In this document: in pieces, positions 48,110 through 56,242 of the stretch
How positions within the stretch are numbered: position 1 is the stretch's first letter
Layout: every line of letters starts with the position of its first letter
Source of the DNA: Allomuricauda sp.
GTDB lineage: Bacteria > Bacteroidota > Bacteroidia > Flavobacteriales > Flavobacteriaceae
Direction of reading: 5' to 3'
DNA: 64,000 nucleotides
NCBI RefSeq assembly: GCF_013911645.1
Contig: NZ_JACESV010000002.1
Coordinates: 1,116,001 to 1,180,000, forward strand
Translations under genes and position numbers: made by a program
Notes under the pieces: generated by a model
What the model saw: only the letters and a program-made list of their open reading frames with translations
The model's database searches: none
What the model was told of the DNA's origin: nothing

Positions 48110-49330
48110 ATGGTTTTAGAAATGAAAGTTCCCTCACCGGGGGAATCCATTACAGAAGTAGAAATCGCCGATTGGTTGGTTGAGGATGGAGATTATGTGG
48201 AGAAAGACCAAGCCATAGCCGAGGTGGACTCGGATAAGGCAACATTGGAGCTTCCTGCGGAGGCGAGCGGTATTATTACCCTTAAAGCTGAAGTGGGAGA
48301 CGCAGTAGCTGTTGGCGAGGTGGTTTGCCTCATTGATACAAGTGCGGAAAAGCCTGAAGGTTCATCTGGTGGTTCCGATAAAAAAGAGGAATCCAAAAAG
48401 GAAGAGCCTAAAAAAGAAGCACCTAAGAAAGAGGAGCCTAAAAAGGAAACTTATGCTTCCGGGACTCCATCTCCAGCGGCCAAGAAAATATTGGACGAAA
48501 AAGGCATCGAGCCTTCATCCGTTTCCGGTAGTGGGCGTGATGGACGCATCACCAAAGATGATGCTGTAAAAGCTAAGCCATCCATGGGAACCCCAACAGG
48601 TGGCAACCGTGGCGAAAGCCGTTCCAAATTGTCCATGTTGCGTAGAAAAGTGGCCGAGCGCTTGGTGTCTGCAAAGAACGAGACCGCGATGCTGACTACC
48701 TTCAACGAAGTGGATATGTCCGCCATCTTCGAACTGCGTAAACAGTACAAAGAAGCGTTCAAGGAAAAGCACGGGGTAAGTCTTGGATTTATGTCTTTCT
48801 TTACGAAAGCAGTAATTCGTGCCTTGCAAATGTACCCTGCCGTTAACTCCATGATCGATGGTAAGGAAATGATCACCTACGAATTCTGCGATATCAGTAT
48901 TGCGGTTTCAGGTCCAAAAGGTTTGATGGTTCCCGTAATCCGAAATGCAGAAAACCTGACCTTCAGAGGAATTGAATCCGAAGTAAAGCGTTTGGCTATC
49001 CGTGCTAGGGAAGGTGAAATCACCGTGGATGAAATGACAGGAGGTACCTTTACCATAACCAACGGGGGTGTATTCGGTTCCATGTTGTCCACTCCGATCA
49101 TCAACCCACCACAAAGTGGAATCTTGGGTATGCACAATATTGTAGAACGTGCCATTGTTAGGGATGGAGCTATTGCCATTGCACCTGTAATGTACGTAGC
49201 ACTTTCTTACGATCACAGAATTATTGACGGAAAGGAATCCGTTGGGTTCTTGGTTGCCGTTAAAGAAGCGTTGGAAAGTCCAGAAGAATTGTTGATGGAC
49301 GGAAACGTGAAAAAAGCGTTGGAATTATAG
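48110..49330 (+). CDS. sucB: 2-oxoglutarate dehydrogenase E2 (dihydrolipoyl succinyltransferase)
   Basis: The 406-residue protein has one lipoyl domain (K43 in VDSDKATLELP is lipoylated), a flexible linker of EEPKKE repeats (about residues 88-120), a peripheral E1/E3-binding domain (ASGTPSPAAKKILDEKGIEP) and a C-terminal catalytic domain ending SYDHRIIDGKESVGFL with the active histidine and aspartate. It forms the core of the 2-oxoglutarate dehydrogenase complex and shares a transcript with sucA, ended by the hairpin at 49394-49428. Confidence 0.95.
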   Translation: MVLEMKVPSPGESITEVEIADWLVEDGDYVEKDQAIAEVDSDKATLELPAEASGIITLKAEVGDAVAVGEVVCLIDTSAEKPEGSSGGSDKKEESKKEEPKKEAPKKEEPKKETYASGTPSPAAKKILDEKGIEPSSVSGSGRDGRITKDDAVKAKPSMGTPTGGNRGESRSKLSMLRRKVAERLVSAKNETAMLTTFNEVDMSAIFELRKQYKEAFKEKHGVSLGFMSFFTKAVIRALQMYPAVNSMIDGKEMITYEFCDISIAVSGPKGLMVPVIRNAENLTFRGIESEVKRLAIRAREGEITVDEMTGGTFTITNGGVFGSMLSTPIINPPQSGILGMHNIVERAIVRDGAIAIAPVMYVALSYDHRIIDGKESVGFLVAVKEALESPEELLMDGNVKKALEL

Positions 49331-49350
49331 AATATTGTTGCCTCAAGAGT

Positions 49351-49373
49351 GGTCGCTGAGCGTAGTCGAAGCG
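49351..49373. repeat. Short interspersed repeat downstream of sucB
   Basis: GGTCGCTGAGCGTAGTCGAA followed by GCG closely resembles a repeat I recall as common between genes in Flavobacteriaceae. It is internally self-complementary in part (CGCT-AGCG) and lies 21 bases after the sucB stop. Confidence 0.55.
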
Positions 49374-49393
49374 CAATCCAGAGGTTTTGGAAT

Positions 49394-49428
49394 AAATGCC
49401 TTTACTTTTTTAAGTAGAGGCATTTTTT
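49394..49428. terminator. Terminator for sucAB, overlapping the protease stop codon
   Basis: AAATGCCTTTACTT and AAGTAGAGGCATTTTTT form a long hairpin with one mismatch and a four-base loop. On the plus strand it ends sucAB with T residues; on the minus strand it contains the last codons and stop (TAA at 49404-49402) of the convergent protease gene. Confidence 0.85.
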
Positions 49429-49842
49429 ATTGTAGTCGATTACCGCTTTTCCCTTTTTGAGAAGATCAGCGCCAATAATGCCATCTACAGGTAAAGCATT
49501 ATGCGCTGTCAATGCTTGGTTTACATGGCTGAGGTCGAACAGAACTACTTTTTGCTTTTTCTTTTTCCAGTCCCCGATCTGGATTTTGTTTTTGATGGAG
49601 ATCAACGTTTCCATTTCCGTGGCTCCCGCTCCAGCAGCTTTAATGTCCGTAGCTTCGGAAGCCATTTCAAAAAACTCGATTTTATCCATCCCCACACAAG
49701 TATTGGAAGCTCCAGTGTCCAAAATAAACTTGCCTGTGACCCCATTGATACTGGCCACGAGTTCAAAGTGGTTGGTTTCGGTCAATACCAAAGGTATTGT
49801 GATGTAGTCTTTGGATTTGAGAAATTTTTTGAGTGATGCCAT
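49402..49842 (-). CDS. Retropepsin-like aspartic protease
   Basis: A 146-residue, single-domain protein with the aspartic protease motif ILDTGASNTCV (D, T and G of the active site) and a second hydrophobic-glycine block DGIIGADLLKK, as in retropepsin-like (gag-asp) proteases. Such proteins act as homodimers. No signal peptide is seen, so it is probably cytoplasmic. Its last codons lie within the terminator hairpin of sucAB. Confidence 0.84.
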   Translation of the reverse strand: MASLKKFLKSKDYITIPLVLTETNHFELVASINGVTGKFILDTGASNTCVGMDKIEFFEMASEATDIKAAGAGATEMETLISIKNKIQIGDWKKKKQKVVLFDLSHVNQALTAHNALPVDGIIGADLLKKGKAVIDYNKKCLYLKK

Positions 49843-49917
49843 AGGGAAATATGATCTTGAAGGGCTTTAATCAGTAACAAAGTTTTGGGACATCTAAGAT
49901 AAGCCTATTTTTGTGTT

Positions 49918-50529
49918 ATGATTGAATTCGGCTTTAAGAAGATTGCTGTCATCGCTGTGTTTGCGGTAATCACAATATCCTGTAATCAGAAGGATAAGAA
50001 AATGGACACGATGAAAATTGCCGAAAATTACGTCAGTGCCCTGAACACATCCGATTATAAGGAACTGGTGGGGTTATTTTTGGACAGCATACGATTTAAT
50101 GAAATGGACCATGTAAGGACTTTTAGTAAAGAGGGCTATCATTCTTTGTTTCAGTGGGATTCCGTGTTCCGTCCAAAGTATAAGGTCTTGGACATTGACA
50201 AAAGCGGGGACAGCCTTGAATTAAAAGTCTCAAAGGCATGTGATAGGATTCTTTTTTTGCAAGAAGAACCCTTCGTTAGCCGTGAAATCATAAAAATCAA
50301 GAATGGCAAAATTTATAGTATTGATATCGTCGAATATGTCGATTTCAAGGATTCTTTGTGGGCCGCCAGGCGGGAAAATTTGGTATCATGGATAGCTGAG
50401 CATCACCCTGAATTGGATGGATTTATTTATGATCAAACCAAGGAGGGAGCGATAAAATTCAAAAAAGCCATAGATTTTTTCAAAAACAGAAGGGATTCAA
50501 TATCCGTTCAGGAAAATATTTCAAATTAA
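49918..50529 (+). CDS. Predicted lipoprotein with NTF2/SnoaL-like domain
   Basis: A 203-residue protein with a lipoprotein signal peptide (lipobox VITISC, modified C22) followed by a domain of the type KIAENYVSALNTSDYKELVGLFLDSIRF, as in SnoaL-like/NTF2-fold proteins. The C-terminal third is charged. The enzymatic role, if any, is unknown. The stop shares its last base with the TatD start (TAATG), so the two are likely coupled. Confidence 0.72.
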   Translation: MIEFGFKKIAVIAVFAVITISCNQKDKKMDTMKIAENYVSALNTSDYKELVGLFLDSIRFNEMDHVRTFSKEGYHSLFQWDSVFRPKYKVLDIDKSGDSLELKVSKACDRILFLQEEPFVSREIIKIKNGKIYSIDIVEYVDFKDSLWAARRENLVSWIAEHHPELDGFIYDQTKEGAIKFKKAIDFFKNRRDSISVQENISN

Positions 50530-51296
50530 TGATTGTAACCGATACCCATACCCATTTATATAGTGAAGCTTTTGACGAGGATAGAGGTGAAATGATGCAA
50601 CGTGCCCTGGATGCCGGGGTGGAGCGTTTTTTTATACCTGCAATCGATTCGGCCTACACCCAATCCATGTTGGATTTGGAAACCAAGTATCCCGATAATG
50701 TGTTTTTGATGATGGGCCTGCACCCAACCCATGTCAAAGAAAATTATAAGGAAGAGCTTGCTCATGTGGAAGAGTGGTTGGCCAAGAAAAAGTTCTACGC
50801 CGTGGGCGAAATAGGGGTGGACCTGTATTGGGACAAAACCTTTTTAAAAGAACAGCAAGATGCCTTTGCCTATCAGATTCGGTTGGCAAAGAAGTACGAA
50901 CTGCCCATAGTGATCCATTGCCGTGATGCCTTTGATGAGGTTTTTGAAGTTTTGGAGCAGGAAAAAGGGGAGGGCCTTTTCGGGATTTTCCATTGTTTTA
51001 CAGGAACATTGGAACAGGCCCATCAAGCCTTGTCCTATAATATGAAGTTGGGCATTGGGGGAGTGGCCACCTTCAAAAATGGTAAAATAGATCAGTTCTT
51101 GAACCAAATTGACTTGAAACATATTGTTCTGGAAACCGATGCCCCGTATTTGGCGCCAGCACCCTATCGTGGAAAACGGAACGAGAGCTCGTATATCATA
51201 AAGGTATTGGAAAAACTATCCTCCATATATAGTATGCCAGAAGAAGAGATTGCTGCAATCACCACGGAAAACTCCAAAGAAATATTCGGAATCTGA
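50529..51296 (+). CDS. TatD family metal-dependent hydrolase
   Basis: A 255-residue TIM-barrel hydrolase with the metal site TDTHTHLY near residue 4, GEIGVDLYWDK, HCRDAFDEV and ETDAPYLAP, as in TatD/YcfH/YjjV nucleases. TatD-like enzymes cut DNA or RNA ends during repair or decay, though substrates vary. ATG 50529 overlaps the preceding stop. The asparaginase gene begins 3 bases after its stop. Confidence 0.93.
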   Translation: MIVTDTHTHLYSEAFDEDRGEMMQRALDAGVERFFIPAIDSAYTQSMLDLETKYPDNVFLMMGLHPTHVKENYKEELAHVEEWLAKKKFYAVGEIGVDLYWDKTFLKEQQDAFAYQIRLAKKYELPIVIHCRDAFDEVFEVLEQEKGEGLFGIFHCFTGTLEQAHQALSYNMKLGIGGVATFKNGKIDQFLNQIDLKHIVLETDAPYLAPAPYRGKRNESSYIIKVLEKLSSIYSMPEEEIAAITTENSKEIFGI

Positions 51297-51299
51297 TCT

Positions 51300-52331
51300 A
51301 TGAAAAAGAAGACCAACATATTACTGATTTATACGGGAGGAACCATTGGTATGGTGAAGGATTACAAAACGGGTGCACTCAAGGCGTTCAATTTTGAAGA
51401 ACTTGTGAAAAATATCCCGGAGCTAAAACAATTGGACTGTAACCTGAGAGGGGTTTCATTCGATGAGCCCATTGATTCTTCCAACATGAACCCCGGTTAT
51501 TGGGCACAGATTGCTTCCATAATTGAAGAGCACTACGAGGAAGATGATGGTTTTGTAGTGCTTCATGGTAGCGATACGATGAGTTACTCTGCATCGGCAC
51601 TTAGCTTTATGCTGGAGAATTTGGAGAAGCCGGTAATTTTTACGGGATCGCAATTGCCTATTGGGGATCTACGTACAGATGCCAAGGAGAATCTGATCAC
51701 GTCCATCGAGATAGCCGCCCTTCAGAAAAAGGGGAAGCCCATTATACGCGAGGTCGGTCTATATTTCGAATATAAGCTCTATCGTGGCAACAGGACCACC
51801 AAAATAAATGCGGAACATTTTGAGGCTTTCGATTCCTTGAACTATCCGCCTTTGGTGGAATCTGGCGTTCATTTAAAGGTACATCATAATTATCTGATCA
51901 AAAAAGTGACCAAAAACAAGTCGCTCCAAGTACATAAAAAAATGGACAATCGAGTGGCGATTCTCAAGTTGTTTCCGGGAATCAATCAGAATGTGCTGCA
52001 GTCGGTCCTTAATATCCCCGATTTGAAGGCATTGATTTTGGAAACCTACGGTGCAGGGAATGCTCCGATGGACAAATGGTTTTTGGAAGCCATAAAAAAA
52101 TCGGTGGAAAATGGATTGCACATTATTAATGTGACACAATGCTCTGGAGGGAGTGTTTCCATGGGTCATTATGAGACCAGTGAAAAACTTAAGGCGATGC
52201 AACTGGTTAACGGCAAGGATATTACAACGGAGGCTGCCATAACAAAAGCGATGTACCTATTGGGGACAGGGGTTCCCGACAAATTGTTCAAGACAATTTT
52301 TGAGACACCACTCCGTGGTGAAATGGTGTAA
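51300..52331 (+). CDS. ansA: Type I asparaginase
   Basis: A 343-residue L-asparaginase of the cytoplasmic type. The catalytic threonine motif TGGTIGMV lies at residues 13-20, and HGSDTMSYSASALSF contains the second conserved block with the threonine and aspartate. There is no signal peptide, unlike periplasmic type II enzymes. It starts 3 bases after the TatD gene, so they are probably co-transcribed; asnS (57.7 kb) is the other asparagine-linked gene in the window, without any shared operon. Confidence 0.92.
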   Translation: MKKKTNILLIYTGGTIGMVKDYKTGALKAFNFEELVKNIPELKQLDCNLRGVSFDEPIDSSNMNPGYWAQIASIIEEHYEEDDGFVVLHGSDTMSYSASALSFMLENLEKPVIFTGSQLPIGDLRTDAKENLITSIEIAALQKKGKPIIREVGLYFEYKLYRGNRTTKINAEHFEAFDSLNYPPLVESGVHLKVHHNYLIKKVTKNKSLQVHKKMDNRVAILKLFPGINQNVLQSVLNIPDLKALILETYGAGNAPMDKWFLEAIKKSVENGLHIINVTQCSGGSVSMGHYETSEKLKAMQLVNGKDITTEAAITKAMYLLGTGVPDKLFKTIFETPLRGEMV

Positions 52332-52398
52332 AATTAACGCTTCAAATTTCTATAACTAATTATTTTTTTGTTTATTGGTCGCCCTAAATGAAACAATA

Positions 52399-52485
52399 GA
52401 GAGGTGGCCGAGTGGTCGAAGGCGCACGCCTGGAAAGTGTGTATACACCAAAAGTGTATCGAGGGTTCGAATCCCTTCCTCTCTG
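52399..52485 (+). tRNA. tRNA-Ser (anticodon GGA)
   Basis: An 87-base class II tRNA. Acceptor arms AGAGAGG (52399-52405) and CCTCTCT (52478-52484) pair, discriminator G at 52485. The anticodon stem-loop is CACGC-CTGGAAA-GTGTG, anticodon GGA. The long variable arm (TATACACCAAAAGTGTATC) and the T-loop TTCGAAT fit Ser. CCA is not encoded. Confidence 0.95.
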
Positions 52486-52563
52486 CAAGGTATTTTAGTT
52501 TTTCTATTATAAAATTTTTATATCTTTAACATTATTAACTAACTAAATTTAAGTTTAAGTAAA

Positions 52564-53292
52564 ATGAAAAAAATATCCTTTACTCTGGCTGCTGCCGGAA
52601 TGTTTGTGATGGGAACTACAACTGCATCTGCAGCAATGTTGCAAGAAGAAGCTGAAGCCAGCAAAGGTTTCACCCAGGTATTGAAAGAGCAATTTATTCA
52701 AGGAGGGCCTGCCTTCATGGGAATTGTATTGCTATGTTTGATCTTGGGATTGGCAGTTGCCATCGAAAGAATCATTTATTTGAATTTGGCCACTACAAAT
52801 TCCACCAAATTGAAGCAACAAGTTGAGGACGCTTTGGCTTCAGGAGGTGTAGAAGCAGCCAAAGAAGTATGTAGAAACACTAAAGGACCTGTTGCGTCTA
52901 TCTACTACCAAGGTTTGGATAGAGCTGACGAAGGTTTGGAATCTGCTGAAAAAGCTGTTGTTTCCTACGGAGGTGTGCAAATGGGCCAGTTGGAGAAAAA
53001 CGTATCTTGGTTGTCCCTGTTTATCGCGATTGCTCCGATGCTTGGATTTATGGGTACGGTAATCGGTATGATTCAGGCCTTCCAAAAAATTGCAGCTGTA
53101 GGTAACTTGAGTGCTTCCTTGATTGCAGGTGATATCCAGGTGGCGTTGTTGACAACCGTATTTGGTTTGATCACAGCGATTATCCTTCAGATTTTCTATA
53201 ACTATATTATTGCTAAAATCGATAGTATCGTAAATGACATGGAAGACAGCTCAATCGCATTGATTGACATGTTGGCTGCCCACAAAAAGTAA
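52564..53292 (+). CDS. exbB: MotA/TolQ/ExbB proton channel protein
   Basis: The 242-residue protein has a hydrophobic N-terminus resembling a signal peptide (MKKISFTLAAAGMFVMGT ... ASA), then three membrane helices (near residues 50-70, 145-165 and 190-215). The MotA/ExbB domain is marked by AVAIERIIYLN, LEKNVSWLSLFIAIAPMLGFMGTVIGMI and DIQVALLTTVFGLITAI. With the following ExbD proteins it energises TonB or a related system from the proton gradient. The first of four genes in one operon. Confidence 0.92.
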   Translation: MKKISFTLAAAGMFVMGTTTASAAMLQEEAEASKGFTQVLKEQFIQGGPAFMGIVLLCLILGLAVAIERIIYLNLATTNSTKLKQQVEDALASGGVEAAKEVCRNTKGPVASIYYQGLDRADEGLESAEKAVVSYGGVQMGQLEKNVSWLSLFIAIAPMLGFMGTVIGMIQAFQKIAAVGNLSASLIAGDIQVALLTTVFGLITAIILQIFYNYIIAKIDSIVNDMEDSSIALIDMLAAHKK

Positions 53293-53318
53293 TTACGAAT
53301 TAAAAACTATCGAGAATC

Positions 53319-53756
53319 ATGAATAAAATAGTAAAAATATTGCTCATCGTCATCGGATTGGTTGCCGCAGTTCTTTGGTTCTCCCTTCCGTCCGCCGATG
53401 ATCCAAGTGCCATAAATAGTGGGGCAATGAACTTTATGTTCATTATTATGTACATCTTGTTGGCTATTGCAGTTGTAACTACAGTAGTTTTCGGATTTGC
53501 AAAATTGTTTACCACAAAAGGAAGTATTAAGAAAGCTCTTTTCGCCATTGGCGGATTGGCCATAGTAGTGGCCATATCTTACGGGCTTTCTTCAGATAAC
53601 ATGTCTGTGGTAGAAACAATGTCTGAAAGAGGTATTGAAACTACGGAAGGAACTGTGAAAAACATTGGAATGGGATTGAATGTATTTTTTATCCTTACGC
53701 TAATTGCGGTAATTCTAATGATAGTACCAGGCTTGAAAAGAATGTTTGTTAAGTAA
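53319..53756 (+). CDS. Hypothetical membrane protein of the exb cluster
   Basis: A 145-residue protein with four predicted membrane helices (near 4-22, 38-62, 73-93 and 118-140) and no soluble domain. No motif identifies the family. It sits between exbB and exbD (26 and 11 bases from them), suggesting it is a structural or assembly partner of the proton channel. The order exbB-hypothetical-exbD-exbD appears to be common in Flavobacteriaceae, but this is from memory. Confidence 0.75.
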   Translation: MNKIVKILLIVIGLVAAVLWFSLPSADDPSAINSGAMNFMFIIMYILLAIAVVTTVVFGFAKLFTTKGSIKKALFAIGGLAIVVAISYGLSSDNMSVVETMSERGIETTEGTVKNIGMGLNVFFILTLIAVILMIVPGLKRMFVK

Positions 53757-53767
53757 AAAGTTGAATT

Positions 53768-54376
53768 ATGCCTAGAAGAAAAGGAGCACCGGAAGTAAAT
53801 GCCGGTTCCATGGCGGATATCGCTTTCCTCTTGCTTATCTTTTTCTTGGTGACCACCACCATAGAAACGGATGCAGGACTGGATCGTATGTTGCCGCCAG
53901 CTGAACCGCCAAATGAAGAACCGCCCATAATCAAGCAGAAGAACATTTTCACTGTCAATATCAACAGAAATGGACAACTTTTGGTTGAGGAGAGCTTAAT
54001 GGATATTAAGGATCTTAGGGAAGCGGCTATCAAATTCCTCGAGAATGGTGCGGACGGGACTTGTGATTACTGTAAAGGTAGAAAAGACCCAGCTTCATCG
54101 GATAATCCGTCAAAAGCCATTATCTCTTTAAAGAATGATAGAGAAACCAAGTACAGCACATACATTACAGTTCAAAACGAACTGGTAGGTGCGTATAACG
54201 AGTTGCGTAACCGTGAAGCACAACGCCTGTACGGGAGGGACTTTACAGATATGGAGGCAGAATACCTGAATCCAGAGACCCCGTCCAGCGTAAGAAATGA
54301 CTTGAAAGACAAAGTGAAACGTATCCAGGATATGTTCCCGCAAAAACTTTCAGAGGCAGAAACATCAACCAATTAA
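53768..54376 (+). CDS. exbD: ExbD/TolR family protein (first)
   Basis: A 202-residue protein with one N-terminal membrane helix preceded by EVNAGSMADIAFLLLIFFLVTTT, the ExbD signature whose aspartate (near residue 18) carries protons, then a periplasmic domain. A long insertion holds CDYC (GTCDYCKGRKDPAS) and further charged helices, so the protein is longer than usual ExbD (about 140). The second ExbD starts 12 bases downstream. Confidence 0.9.
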   Translation: MPRRKGAPEVNAGSMADIAFLLLIFFLVTTTIETDAGLDRMLPPAEPPNEEPPIIKQKNIFTVNINRNGQLLVEESLMDIKDLREAAIKFLENGADGTCDYCKGRKDPASSDNPSKAIISLKNDRETKYSTYITVQNELVGAYNELRNREAQRLYGRDFTDMEAEYLNPETPSSVRNDLKDKVKRIQDMFPQKLSEAETSTN

Positions 54377-54388
54377 AAACTATTTAAT

Positions 54389-54871
54389 ATGGCTAAGTTT
54401 ACCAAAAAGAAGGATGGAGATTTGCCAGCGGTGTCAACAGCTTCGTTGCCGGATATCGTTTTTATGCTTCTGTTCTTCTTTATGACCGTAACCACAATGA
54501 AAGATAGTTCGTTAATGGTTGCCAATACCCTTCCCAATGCTTCAGAAATTAAGAAGTTGGAAAAGAAGGATCGCGTTATTTACATTTATGTAGGAACACC
54601 TACACAGGAATATCAAAAGGTTTTTGGTACAGAACCAAAAATTCAATTGAATGATAAATTTGCCAATGTGGACGAAGTAGGTTCATTTATTTTGGCAGAA
54701 CGTGCAAAAAAACCGCAAGAACTTCAAAATGTATTGACTACTGCTTTAAAAGTAGATAAGGATGCCAATATGGGTCTTATCACTGATATTAAGCAACAAT
54801 TGAGAGAAGTAAATGCCCTTAAAGTGAACTATACCACTTATGAAGGGGATGCTTTTAACAATTTACAGTAG
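54389..54871 (+). CDS. ExbD/TolR family protein (second)
   Basis: A 160-residue ExbD with the membrane helix after VSTASLPDIVFMLLFFFMTVTTM, where the proton-carrying aspartate is retained, and a periplasmic domain rich in charged residues. It differs from its neighbour in the insertion and C-terminus, so the pair may form a hetero-oligomer or serve different TonB proteins. A terminator follows at 54894. Confidence 0.9.
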   Translation: MAKFTKKKDGDLPAVSTASLPDIVFMLLFFFMTVTTMKDSSLMVANTLPNASEIKKLEKKDRVIYIYVGTPTQEYQKVFGTEPKIQLNDKFANVDEVGSFILAERAKKPQELQNVLTTALKVDKDANMGLITDIKQQLREVNALKVNYTTYEGDAFNNLQ

Positions 54872-54893
54872 GCAATAGCTTAGATTTAGTGGG

Positions 54894-54927
54894 AAACGCT
54901 CCAAATTTTTAATTTGGGGCGTTTTTT
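54894..54927 (+). terminator. Terminator after the exb operon
   Basis: AAACGCTCCAAATT and AATTTGGGGCGTTT pair with one mismatch around a three-base loop, followed by further T residues, 23 bases after the second exbD stop. Confidence 0.85.
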
Positions 54928-54943
54928 GTTTTAAATTGCCACC

Positions 54944-55645
54944 ATGATCCGCACCGTACTTCAATTTATAGTTAGCGCTGTTTGTTTATTGCTCTCGATA
55001 TCTGTTTTGGGTCAAACAGGAATGGATAGCACCGTAGTACCCGATAGTCGGTATCTAGAGGATCAGTTTTATATTGGAGTGGGCTATAATGTACTGTTGG
55101 ATACCCCGGACGAAGTGGGCCAACAAAATCTATCCTATAATCTACAAGCAGGCTTTATAAAGGACATTCCCTTGAACCAAAGAAGGAATTTCGGTGTTGG
55201 TTTAGGGCTGGGATATGCTGTGAACTCGTATTATTCGAACATCGTTTCATCGAAAGAATCCAATACAATTGTTTACCAAGTAATGGAGGGTTCCAACTTT
55301 AATAGGAGCAAGTTCGAAACCCATTCCATAGAATTTCCCTTGGAATTAAGATGGCGTACATCGACCGCAGAGGAATATAAGTTTTGGCGGATATACGCTG
55401 GTGCCAAATTGGGCTACGTGTTCTCAGGTAGGTCAAAATTGGTGACAGATAGTGGTAATGACTCATTTTCCAATAATGATGTTGAAAAATTCCAATATGG
55501 CCTTATGCTGAACTTTGGTTATAACACCTGGAACATTCACGCTTACTATGCGTTACATCCATTGCTTAAAGAAGGGACTGCACTTAATGGGAACCCTATT
55601 GATTTTAGGGTGCTGCGTATTGGATTGATTTTTTACATCCTATAG
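54944..55645 (+). CDS. porT: PorT family outer-membrane beta-barrel protein
   Basis: A 233-residue protein with a signal peptide (cleavage near SVLGQ) and alternating beta strands: DQFYIGVGYNVLL, FGVGLGLGYAVNSYY, SIEFPLELRWRTS, FWRIYAGAKLGYVFSG and a last strand VLRIGLIFYIL ending in a hydrophobic residue. The pattern matches PorT, an outer-membrane protein needed for type IX secretion in related bacteria. The rest of the secretion genes are outside the window. The convergent PAP2-like gene ends within its last codons (6 bases of overlap). Confidence 0.82.
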   Translation: MIRTVLQFIVSAVCLLLSISVLGQTGMDSTVVPDSRYLEDQFYIGVGYNVLLDTPDEVGQQNLSYNLQAGFIKDIPLNQRRNFGVGLGLGYAVNSYYSNIVSSKESNTIVYQVMEGSNFNRSKFETHSIEFPLELRWRTSTAEEYKFWRIYAGAKLGYVFSGRSKLVTDSGNDSFSNNDVEKFQYGLMLNFGYNTWNIHAYYALHPLLKEGTALNGNPIDFRVLRIGLIFYIL

Positions 55646-56242
55646 CCAGTATTTCAAAATAATCAATTGGGAACAACATCCTAGGATAAAACCTATCAAC
55701 AGTTCATTTTTAGTGTGTGCCTTCAGGTACAATCTTGAGGTGGCCACCAGCCCGGTAAAAAGGGTGAACAAGCTTATGGCAATGGTAATGTTGGTCTCAA
55801 AATGAATGCTCAACGCCACCATAAAGGTTAAGATGCTTCCCATGCCCAACAGGTGCATACTTGTTTTAAATTTAAAGAACAACAGAATTAAGGTCGCGCT
55901 GGTCGCAGTCAGAAGTCCTGTAAAATAGTAAAAAAGCTCGTGTACGTAATTATTGGGTATCACTTTGTACAATATCATTAAAAAGATGATACAGCTTATA
56001 TAAAGCGGGTATTTGCGTTCCTGTAGGGTAGGCAGAAATATGGAGCTGATAACCCCGAGGTTCCTCAATATCAAGAAAAAGATAATGGGGATGATTACCG
56101 TAAGGATAAAAATGGGAAGTATATTCCCGCTTTGGGTTTGCAGAGTGCTATAGGGAGCCACCAAAAAATACACTATGGTACCTCCAATCGGTACAAACAA
56201 CGGGTGAAAGAGGTAGGAGATAATGTTGTATACGTGGCGCAT
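55640..56242 (-). CDS. PAP2-like membrane protein
   Basis: A 200-residue protein with about six membrane helices. The late block SRLYLKAHTKNELLIGFILG resembles the C-terminal signature of PAP2 phosphatases (SRxxxxxHxxxD), with asparagine and glutamate near the expected last acidic position, while the first PAP2 motif is not clear, so activity is doubtful. ATG 56242 is used; its A is the last base of the rpoN stop codon, so the gene is translationally coupled to rpoN. Confidence 0.72.
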   Translation of the reverse strand: MRHVYNIISYLFHPLFVPIGGTIVYFLVAPYSTLQTQSGNILPIFILTVIIPIIFFLILRNLGVISSIFLPTLQERKYPLYISCIIFLMILYKVIPNNYVHELFYYFTGLLTATSATLILLFFKFKTSMHLLGMGSILTFMVALSIHFETNITIAISLFTLFTGLVATSRLYLKAHTKNELLIGFILGCCSQLIILKYWL

